DNA of 12,796 bases from SURF-25 sp040754255 (GTDB lineage: Bacteria > Omnitrophota > Gorgyraeia > Gygaellales > Profunditerraquicolaceae). This document shows positions 7,004-12,796 of the stretch, piece after piece (the first letter of the stretch is position 1; each line of letters starts with the position of its first letter). The stretch spans positions 1 to 12,796 of the forward strand of contig JBFMDA010000041.1 in NCBI GenBank assembly GCA_040754255.1, in the 5' to 3' direction. The translations under genes and the position numbers were made by a program. A model generated the notes under the pieces. The model did not search any database. It was given only the letters and a program-made list of their open reading frames with translations, and was not told where the DNA came from.

Positions 7004-8185
7004 TTGTACACAAAACACGTATTGATACTTGATGGCTTTACCAAACATTCCCTTGCCTTTGTTAGGTCGCTGGGGAGGCAGGGGGTCAGGATTACCCTTG
7101 GTTCTCCGGTGAAATATACGTCGCTATCGTTTTATTCTAAATTCGTTAACGGGTTTTTCAGGTATCCGGAGCCGGAAAGTAACCCGGAAGGTTTTGTCGC
7201 CGCCTTGTTGGAAGAAGTCAAAAAGTCCCGTTACGATGCCATCTTCCCTTTAAGGGATGCTACCACCTATTTGGTTTCCCGGCATAAAAAAGCGTTCCTT
7301 GCACATACGAATGCCGTGGTTGCCGATTTCGAGCAAATGGAGATAGCGGCCGATAAGTCTAAGACTATATCGTTCGTGCAAGGGCTGGGCGTCGCAATAC
7401 CGGCAACAAGAATTATCAGCGAGAAGGAACTTTTGAATCTTTCAGAATCAGACTTCCCCGCGGTTTTGAAATTACCGATGAAGTCCGGAGGAGTCAGGTA
7501 TGTAAACTCCATGAATGAACTTACGTCTGCGTACCGGCAGCTGCGTAGCGAAAAGAGCGTTCTTTCCGGCAGGCCGGTATTGTTGCAGGAATATATTCCC
7601 GGAGAGGGGTATGGGTACTTTGCCCTTTGTGACCGGGGCAGGGTACTTGCGAATTTTATGCACAAAAGAATCAGGGAATATCCGGTAACCGGCGGTATCA
7701 GCACAGCAGCCGAAAGCATTTATGACGAACGCCTAAAGTCCATAGGAGAATTGATCTTAAAGAAGCTGCCCTGGAGCGGCGTTATCATGATGGAGTTCAA
7801 GCGTGATGCGCGCGATGATACGTTTAAGCTTATGGAACTCAATCCTAAATTCTGGGGTTCGCTTGATTTAGCCATAGCCTCTGGTGTGGATTTTCCTCTA
7901 CTCGCGTACCGGCTTGCAACGAACGAAGCACTCCACTTGCCATCCGGCTATCACGTAGGGACAAAATTCCGGTGGCTTATCCCTTGGGAAATCCTGCATG
8001 TGTTCGCCAAGCCCTCTTCTTTAGCGTCTTTCATACGTGACTTTAAAGAAAAAAATGTTTTTTATGACATAGACTATAGCGATTTGAAACCCAACCTTTT
8101 TCAATGGCTTTTATTTTTCGGATATGCGAGGTATTATAAGGGTGAGTTGAGGTTTCCTCATGGAAGGCCGCCATGTGTACGGTAG
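7004..8185 (+). CDS. ATP-grasp ligase
   Basis: Starting at TTG 7004 this is a 393-residue protein beginning MYTKHVLILDGF, exactly the first strand of the pre-ATP-grasp Rossmann-like domain (about 1-110). The open frame reaches back to 6917, but those 29 residues overlap the upstream gene and show no family similarity. The ATP-grasp domain (about 115-310) shows FPAVLKLPMKSGG with Lys156, the hinge LLQEYIPGEGYG (193-204), KRIREYPVTGGIS, and the Mg-binding MMEF (Glu264) and LMELNPKFWGS (Glu278, Asn280). Such enzymes activate a carboxylate as acyl phosphate and join it to an amine or other nucleophile. Placed between a deacetylase-like gene and a PHP gene, a ligase adding an amino acid or acid to a sugar amine or uronate is a reasonable inference. 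The C-terminal 80 residues are rich in aromatic residues and may contact lipid or acceptor. It overlaps the PHP gene by 13 bases. Confidence 0.85.
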   Translation: MYTKHVLILDGFTKHSLAFVRSLGRQGVRITLGSPVKYTSLSFYSKFVNGFFRYPEPESNPEGFVAALLEEVKKSRYDAIFPLRDATTYLVSRHKKAFLAHTNAVVADFEQMEIAADKSKTISFVQGLGVAIPATRIISEKELLNLSESDFPAVLKLPMKSGGVRYVNSMNELTSAYRQLRSEKSVLSGRPVLLQEYIPGEGYGYFALCDRGRVLANFMHKRIREYPVTGGISTAAESIYDERLKSIGELILKKLPWSGVIMMEFKRDARDDTFKLMELNPKFWGSLDLAIASGVDFPLLAYRLATNEALHLPSGYHVGTKFRWLIPWEILHVFAKPSSLASFIRDFKEKNVFYDIDYSDLKPNLFQWLLFFGYARYYKGELRFPHGRPPCVR

Positions 8186-8805
8186 ATTTCCATATTCATT
8201 CACGGTACTCCTTTGATTCGTTTTGTTCCGTAAAGGAGATATTGAGAAGAGCAAAGAAGGCCGGTTTAGACGCAATCGCGATTACTGACCATAATACGAT
8301 ACGGGGGAGCGTTGAGGCTGCGCGGTGTAACACGGACCCGGAATTCTTAGTGATATGCGCATGCGAGGTTGCGACGGATTGCGGGGATATAATCGGTTTG
8401 TTCCTGAACAAAGAAATCATTTCGCGCAAATGCGTGGAGGTGGTCGAGGAAATAAAAGGGCAGCAAGGAGTGGTATTGATCCCGCATCCGGATTTAAAAA
8501 GGTTGCCGTTATCTGTTCTTAAGTCCGCTGACCTGATAGAGCTCTACAATGCTCGCAGCCCTTCGAAAGAAGAATCCCGGCTTGCCCAGATTGCAAAAGA
8601 ATACTCCTTAAAGCCCGTGGGAGGTAGTGACGCTCATTTTGTGTCCGATGTGGGGAGTTGCCTGAATACGTATGAGGAAGCGTGTACCGGCATGGAATCG
8701 CTTAGAGAGGCTGTTACCCGTAGCGTTCCTAGGGTCAGGATACTAAAGAAAACGTCGTTTCTTAAATTTTGCGCAAGCCAGTTCATTAGGTACATCAAAT
8801 CATGA
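8173..8805 (+). CDS. PHP-domain metal-dependent phosphoesterase
   Basis: This 210-residue protein is close to a bare PHP domain. Metal ligands are easy to place: HIH (His7, His9), TDH (Asp39, His40), CEV (Glu65), IPHP (His105), and GGSDAHF (Asp153, His155). The GDIIGLFL strand (71-78) is typical of this PHP subgroup and carries Asp where DNA-polymerase-type PHP domains have His. The ATG at 8173 follows GGAAGG with a 5-base gap and lies 13 bases inside the ATP-grasp gene. The conserved VDFHIHS begins at residue 4, so the start is firm. PHP proteins hydrolyse phosphate esters such as histidinol phosphate, nucleotide phosphates or phosphotyrosine. Here the coupling to ATP-grasp suggests a sugar-phosphate or glycan intermediate, but nothing in the sequence names the substrate. 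The last 20 residues are a basic, hydrophobic tail. Its stop overlaps the next ATG (ATGA). Confidence 0.88.
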   Translation: MCTVDFHIHSRYSFDSFCSVKEILRRAKKAGLDAIAITDHNTIRGSVEAARCNTDPEFLVICACEVATDCGDIIGLFLNKEIISRKCVEVVEEIKGQQGVVLIPHPDLKRLPLSVLKSADLIELYNARSPSKEESRLAQIAKEYSLKPVGGSDAHFVSDVGSCLNTYEEACTGMESLREAVTRSVPRVRILKKTSFLKFCASQFIRYIKS

Positions 8806-9785
8806 AAACGCATTTGTGGGATAGCCTTGTTAAAGTTTTGGGCGGTGTAGTTGCAGCGCACTATTTAAAAAAGCCTTCATTTGCGTATATTATTTCCACT
8901 CGTTACCCGAGCGCATCCTCATTTTTTTTAGACTCCCTGAACCAGTTGATGATGCGCATGGGGTCAGTGCGCACATTTCCATTGACCACCGTGACGTTCG
9001 AACTGACAAATGTATGCAACCTAAAATGTTCTATCTGTCCGGTAAATTCAGGAATGAAGCGGGAAAGAGGGCTATTCCCCCTTGAAGAGTACAAGCGGAT
9101 AATCGATTCGAATCCCCGGATAAAAAGGGTTGGCCTGGTGAATTGGGGCGAGCCACTCTTGCACCCGGAATTCATAGAGTTTATTAGGTACGCTTCTTCC
9201 AAGGGCATCCATACGTCAACTACGACAAATGCGGTGCTCCTTGATGAGGGTCAATGCAAGTCAATAATGAATAGCGGGCTGGATATTATGAGGTTTTCCT
9301 TGGATGCCGTAGGATACGAGTACGAGAAAATACGCGGGTTTGACTATCGGACGGTCAAGCAGAATATCGAGCGTTTCATAGAATACAGAAACCGCAATAA
9401 GCCGCAGATGAAGATCGAAATAACCGCAGTGATCGGTAAGGATAACGAAGCAAGCATTAGCGCGCTTAAGGAAGAATGGCAGGGCAGGGTAGATTTTATC
9501 AACTTTCAGCCGATGCTTTTGTTTACAAAATATTCACGGCGACAGGCATGCAGGGAATTGTGGAGGAGCCTCTACGTGCTGGTCGACGGGACTGTTATCC
9601 CCTGCTGCGCTGATTATGAAGGGTTGTTAAATGTAGGGAATGCGTTCAGGCAGGATTTAAGGAAAATATGGAATGGCGTTGCGATTAGGCAATTAAGGCA
9701 GGCGCACCTGGCTAAAAAATTCGATGCTACATGCGCCGCGTGCGCAGAATTCTCTTCAAATAAAATTGAAAGCAGGTTCCAATAA
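8802..9785 (+). CDS. Radical SAM protein with SPASM-type C-terminal cluster domain
   Basis: This 327-residue protein has CNLKCSIC at 72-79, giving Cys72, Cys76 and Cys79 as ligands of the radical SAM 4Fe-4S cluster. NWGEPLLHP (114-122) is the SAM-binding GGEP-like motif. A C-terminal auxiliary cluster region contains Cys250, the pair Cys268-Cys269 in DGTVIPCCADYEG, and Cys311/Cys314 in CAAC, with the familiar NVGNAFRQDLRKIWNG between them. This arrangement is SPASM or twitch-like. Related enzymes include peptide-modifying maturases and sugar dehydrogenases such as BtrN. No precursor-peptide gene is present in the window, so a sugar or lipid-linked substrate is the better guess here. The start overlaps the PHP stop by 4 bases. 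The first 55 residues before the strand leading to the cluster are weakly conserved and hydrophobic in parts. Family certain; reaction unknown. Confidence 0.9.
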   Translation: MKTHLWDSLVKVLGGVVAAHYLKKPSFAYIISTRYPSASSFFLDSLNQLMMRMGSVRTFPLTTVTFELTNVCNLKCSICPVNSGMKRERGLFPLEEYKRIIDSNPRIKRVGLVNWGEPLLHPEFIEFIRYASSKGIHTSTTTNAVLLDEGQCKSIMNSGLDIMRFSLDAVGYEYEKIRGFDYRTVKQNIERFIEYRNRNKPQMKIEITAVIGKDNEASISALKEEWQGRVDFINFQPMLLFTKYSRRQACRELWRSLYVLVDGTVIPCCADYEGLLNVGNAFRQDLRKIWNGVAIRQLRQAHLAKKFDATCAACAEFSSNKIESRFQ

Positions 9786-9788
9786 AGA

Positions 9789-11243
9789 ATGAAAATTTTA
9801 CTCATTTTCCCCCCGCTTATACATAAACAGATATACGACCTTCCTGAGTTTGTAGAAAACGAGGCGTCTGTGCATCCCCCGTTGGGATTGATGTCCTTGG
9901 CAGGCTACCTCAGGCGCTTCAGCAGCCACGAAGTAAGGATACTTGATGCCAATGCAAAGAAAATGGATTATCAGCGGTTACGCGATGCGTTAGGTGAATA
10001 CAAACCCGCGCTTGTGGGCATCACCGTGAATACCACTTTTTTATTCGATGCAGCGTTGACTGCCAGGACGGTAAAAGAGGTAAATAAAAATACCCATGTC
10101 TGCCTCGGCGGCGCCCACGTAAACTTATATCCGAACCATTCCATGCGCCTAGAAGGGGTTGATTCGGTGGTGGTTGGGGACGGCGAAGTTTCCTTTAAAA
10201 GACTGGCCGACTCACTTAACGAAGGCAAGGACGGTACGGGAATTGAGGGCGTTTTTATAGGCAAGACAGATAGTGATAAAGAAATCAACCCTATGAACCC
10301 TGCGTATTACATCGATAACCTTGATTCTTTGCCTTTTCCGGCGCGCGACCTCGTTGACCCAAAGGATTATTATTCGGTTTTTTCCTCGGGAAAGAAAAAA
10401 TTGATGACGTCGCTTGTTACCAGCAGAGGGTGCCCTTTCAGGTGTTCTTTTTGTCAGCTGCCCTTTGAGAAACTCAGGATGCGTTCGCCGGAGAATGTCA
10501 TCGCAGAAATACGGGACTGCGTAGAAAAAGGCTATACGGAATTCGATATTTATGATGATACGTTTAATTTTTCCGTGCCGAGAGTAATTGAAATCTGCAA
10601 GCTCGTCTGTAAGAATACGCTTCCGATTGAATGGTCGTTCAGGGGGCGGGTCGATAGGATTGATAAGGAAATGCTGGAATGGGCAAAAAAGGCGGGCTGC
10701 AACCGGATACAATTCGGGATTGAATCCGGGTCGCAGCGGATATTATCCGCATACAATAAGGGAATATCCTTAGGCGATGTCTATGAGGCATTTAGGCTCA
10801 CACGGCAAGCCGGCATCACTTCTTTTGCCTATTTTATTGTAGGAGGACCAGGGGAGACATTAGATGATTTTGAGCAATCGCTTGCGTTGATTAAAAAGAT
10901 AAAGCCCGACTACGTCACCTTTTCCATCTTAAAGCCGATGCCCGGAACGGCCATATATGATGTAAGCCTAAAAAAAGGGTTACGAAAAAACGATTACTGG
11001 AATGAGTTTGCGCGTACCCCTACAAAGGATTTTATTCCTCCGTTATGGGAGGAAAACTTTACTCTTAGCGAATTGATTGCGTTGCGTAACCGCGCGTTGA
11101 GGAGTTTTTATTTCCGCCCTTCGTATATCGTGCGTAGGGCAACCGCTATAAAGAGCCTTCGCGAGCTGATGAGTATGGCCAGATCGGGAATTTTGCTTTT
11201 CAGGGATATTTGTCTAAAATCGGTATTCAAGGTCCCTTGCTAA
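9789..11243 (+). CDS. Radical SAM protein with N-terminal B12-binding-type domain
   Basis: This 484-residue protein has the BchE/P-methylase architecture. Residues 1-150 form a B12-binding-type Rossmann domain (MKILLIFPPL, HPPLGLMSLAGYL, ALVGITVNT, VCLGGAHVNLYP, VVVGDGE). The DxHxxG cobalamin signature of base-off B12 proteins is not visible, which is common in this family. The radical SAM domain begins with TSRGCPFRCSFC (ligands Cys215, Cys219, Cys222), followed by YDDTFNF, RGRVDRID, FGIESGSQ (309-316), FIVGGPGET and LKPMPGTAIYD. Residues from about 430 form a basic, aromatic tail containing SFYFRPSYIVRR. It is the full-length counterpart of the fragment at 1-708. Family members methylate unactivated carbons or perform ring chemistry, so C-methylation of a sugar or lipid is possible. 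It begins 3 bases after the previous stop, with only weak Shine-Dalgarno. Confidence 0.92.
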   Translation: MKILLIFPPLIHKQIYDLPEFVENEASVHPPLGLMSLAGYLRRFSSHEVRILDANAKKMDYQRLRDALGEYKPALVGITVNTTFLFDAALTARTVKEVNKNTHVCLGGAHVNLYPNHSMRLEGVDSVVVGDGEVSFKRLADSLNEGKDGTGIEGVFIGKTDSDKEINPMNPAYYIDNLDSLPFPARDLVDPKDYYSVFSSGKKKLMTSLVTSRGCPFRCSFCQLPFEKLRMRSPENVIAEIRDCVEKGYTEFDIYDDTFNFSVPRVIEICKLVCKNTLPIEWSFRGRVDRIDKEMLEWAKKAGCNRIQFGIESGSQRILSAYNKGISLGDVYEAFRLTRQAGITSFAYFIVGGPGETLDDFEQSLALIKKIKPDYVTFSILKPMPGTAIYDVSLKKGLRKNDYWNEFARTPTKDFIPPLWEENFTLSELIALRNRALRSFYFRPSYIVRRATAIKSLRELMSMARSGILLFRDICLKSVFKVPC

Positions 11244-11245
11244 AG

Positions 11246-12397
11246 ATGTTACGAAAACTTAAAAAGAGAATCGAAAGTTTTATTGCCCATCCCAATTCTC
11301 AGGATGAGGGGGTGTTATCGCTACTTTGGCAGGCGCTGCCGTACTATGTTTCTGGGAGCGGTTTTAGCTTCCCCCCTAAAATAATTTACCTTGTGGTGAA
11401 TAGCGTGTGCAATCTCCATTGCAAAATGTGCGATGTGGGGATGAAAGATAAGGACACCTATTTTTACAAGAACATGGTCGCTGACGCGCATCAAGAGCTG
11501 GACCCCGTGCGGCTTAAAAAACTTTTCGATGAGGTAAAAAAATTCAAGCCGCTTATTTCAATTACTTCTACCGAACCGCTTCTGTATAAGCCTTTGCTGG
11601 AAGTCTGTGGGTACGCATCAAAAAAATGCGGTTTAAAAGTTTCCATCAATACAAACGGGCTGCTGCTTGAGGATATGGCTGAAGGCCTGCTTAACGCCGG
11701 AATCACAAGGCTTGTAGTTTCACTCGACGGGCCGCCCGAAGTCAATGATATGATACGCGGCCTTCCCGGCGGTTTCAACCGTGTCTTAACCGGCATGCGT
11801 AAAATCGATACGCTTAAGAAAGAGAAAAAACTGCAATACCCGCGTTTTGCCACTATCCATGTAATCACCAATTATAATTTCGATTCACTCGACCGTATCC
11901 CGCGTTATTTTGACGGTATTGACATAGAAAAATTTATTTTTTCGCATATGACATTTATCACGCAGGAAATAGCTGATGCCCATAATCGCATGTATGCGCA
12001 TACCTATCCTATTACGCACTCCTGCATCTCAGGAGGTATTGACCCGAAAAAGGTCGATATTGAAGTCCTCTGGGGCCAGCTTGGCAAGGTCAAACGTATG
12101 CTTAAACACAAAGCATTCTTTAGCCCGACAATGGATAAAGGTGATTTGAGAAACTATTACCTTGAGCCTAATAGTTTTATCGGTGGGCACCGCTGTTATA
12201 TCCCCTGGGGGGTAAGCCAGGTTACTGCCGCCGGTGATGTGGTCGGCCTTACGCGCTGTTTTCATTGCCCGATGGGGAATATATATGAGAATAGCTTTAA
12301 GGAGATATGGAACGGAGATAAATTGAGAAGATTCAGGAAGGATTTACGCGCAAAAGGCGCTTTTATTGCCTGTAGCCGCTGCCGGGGAGTATTGTAG
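11246..12397 (+). CDS. Radical SAM protein with C-terminal SPASM-like domain
   Basis: From ATG 11246, just after the previous TAA (11241-11243), this is 383 residues. A TTG at 11210 in frame would add 12 residues and is preceded closely by CAGGGA, so it is a real alternative start. CNLHCKMC gives ligands Cys55, Cys59 and Cys62. The SAM-binding motif reads STEPLL where most radical SAM enzymes have GGEP. INTNGLLLED and VVSLDGPPEVND are standard barrel strands. The C-terminal region holds an auxiliary-cluster pattern: Cys in HRCYIPWG, Cys-x-x-Cys in RCFHCPMG, and the last Cys pair in ACSRC, with GNIYENSFKEIWNG between. Substrate unknown. It is only 30-35% like the other SPASM-type protein by eye, so it is not a recent duplicate. 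The next glycosyltransferase starts 2 bases later. Confidence 0.88.
   Translation: MLRKLKKRIESFIAHPNSQDEGVLSLLWQALPYYVSGSGFSFPPKIIYLVVNSVCNLHCKMCDVGMKDKDTYFYKNMVADAHQELDPVRLKKLFDEVKKFKPLISITSTEPLLYKPLLEVCGYASKKCGLKVSINTNGLLLEDMAEGLLNAGITRLVVSLDGPPEVNDMIRGLPGGFNRVLTGMRKIDTLKKEKKLQYPRFATIHVITNYNFDSLDRIPRYFDGIDIEKFIFSHMTFITQEIADAHNRMYAHTYPITHSCISGGIDPKKVDIEVLWGQLGKVKRMLKHKAFFSPTMDKGDLRNYYLEPNSFIGGHRCYIPWGVSQVTAAGDVVGLTRCFHCPMGNIYENSFKEIWNGDKLRRFRKDLRAKGAFIACSRCRGVL
12384..12389 (+). promoter_or_regulatory. Ribosome binding site for the right-edge glycosyltransferase
   Basis: GGGGAG lies 10 bases before the ATG at 12400 and is inside the last codons of the radical SAM gene. It supports 12400 as the start of the partial glycosyltransferase. 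Confidence 0.5.
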
Positions 12398-12399
12398 AG

Positions 12400-12796
12400 A
12401 TGCGCGGGCTTTCTTTAGTAATCCCTTTATATAATGAGGCAGATAATATCCGGGAATTGATTGGGACTTTATCTGCGGCATTGGAAAAAGAGAAAATTGA
12501 GTATGAGCTTGTGCTTGTGGATAATGGCTCATCCGATGCGACAGGGGCGCTCATCGAAGAATACGCAAGGGCAGATAACCGCATACGCCGGGTCAACGTA
12601 CGTAAGAATATCGGATATGGATGGGGGATAATTAAAGGCCTGGAAGCGGCTGAGGGCGAACATCTCGGTTTTATGTGCGGAGACGGCCAGATAAAACCTG
12701 CAGATGTCGTAAGGGTCTATAGAAAATTAACCGAAGAACGCCTGGATTTGTGTAAAGTCAGGAGGGTCTACCGGGAAGACGGGTTGCAGCGTAAAG
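12400..12796 (+). CDS. Family 2 glycosyltransferase, N-terminal part, runs off the right edge
   Basis: I translated this frame directly; it is open from ATG 12400 to the window end (132 complete codons). It begins MRGLSLVIPLYNEADNIREL, the first strand and loop of a GT-A glycosyltransferase, followed by VLVDNGSSDATGALI (nucleotide binding), NVRKNIGYGWGIIKGLEAAEG, and FMCGDGQIKPADVVRVY at the metal-binding position. The CGDGQ motif replaces the DAD seen in the other glycosyltransferase of this window, and marks the DPM1/polyprenyl-phosphate sugar transferase branch with DGQ. The start is 2 bases after the previous stop, so it belongs to the same operon. Whether membrane helices follow, as in GtrB-type enzymes, cannot be seen. 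Donor and acceptor unknown. Confidence 0.88.
   Translation, partial: MRGLSLVIPLYNEADNIRELIGTLSAALEKEKIEYELVLVDNGSSDATGALIEEYARADNRIRRVNVRKNIGYGWGIIKGLEAAEGEHLGFMCGDGQIKPADVVRVYRKLTEERLDLCKVRRVYREDGLQRK

Noticed and set aside
10212..10712. 166-codon minus-strand frame opposite the radical SAM gene
   Set aside because: It is antisense to the conserved CxxxCxxC region and its composition fits a shadow frame.
8802..12397. SPASM radical SAM proteins as RiPP maturases
   Set aside because: No small peptide gene fits in the gaps and the neighbours are glycan genes. It is not excluded if a precursor lies elsewhere.

Overview
The window is a dense, one-direction block of 12 protein genes, all on the + strand. 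Two of them run off the edges. There are no RNA genes, CRISPR arrays, transposases or integrases, and no gap between genes exceeds 44 bases. The content indicates a surface-glycan (O-antigen, capsule or other cell-envelope polysaccharide) biosynthesis locus of an uncultured bacterium. Moderate GC, very tight gene packing and unusually many radical SAM proteins in a polysaccharide locus would fit a candidate-phylum lineage such as Omnitrophota. That placement is an impression from gene content, not something the sequence proves.

Layout. 1-708 is the C-terminal part of a radical SAM protein of the B12-binding (BchE-like) type. After a 44-base gap comes a nucleotide-sugar and assembly segment: a Gfo/Idh/MocA dehydrogenase (753-1784), a non-hydrolysing UDP-N-acetylglucosamine 2-epimerase family protein (1791-2849), a family 2 glycosyltransferase (2853-3581) and an AsnB-type glutamine amidotransferase (3584-5467). 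Next is a coupled set: a polysaccharide-deacetylase-like protein (5464-6993), an ATP-grasp ligase (7004-8185, probable TTG start) and a PHP-domain phosphoesterase (8173-8805). Three radical SAM proteins follow: a SPASM type (8802-9785), a B12-binding type (9789-11243) and a second SPASM type (11246-12397). The window ends inside another family 2 glycosyltransferase (12400 onward).

From 753 to the right edge, every junction is either an overlap of 4 or 13 bases or a gap of 2 to 10 bases, so these 11 genes are probably one transcript. The likely shared job is to make an unusual nucleotide sugar, join sugars with the glycosyltransferases, and then modify the glycan. Possible modifications are amidation of a carboxylate (AsnB), exposure of an amine (deacetylase-like protein), amide or peptide-like bond formation (ATP-grasp), and radical chemistry such as C-methylation, dehydrogenation or epimerisation.

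No flippase, polymerase, export protein or initiating phosphoglycosyltransferase is visible, so the locus extends beyond the window on at least one side. The most interesting points are the four radical SAM proteins in a glycan operon and the tightly coupled AsnB / deacetylase / ATP-grasp / PHP set. The atypical active-site loop in the 2-epimerase is a further point of interest.
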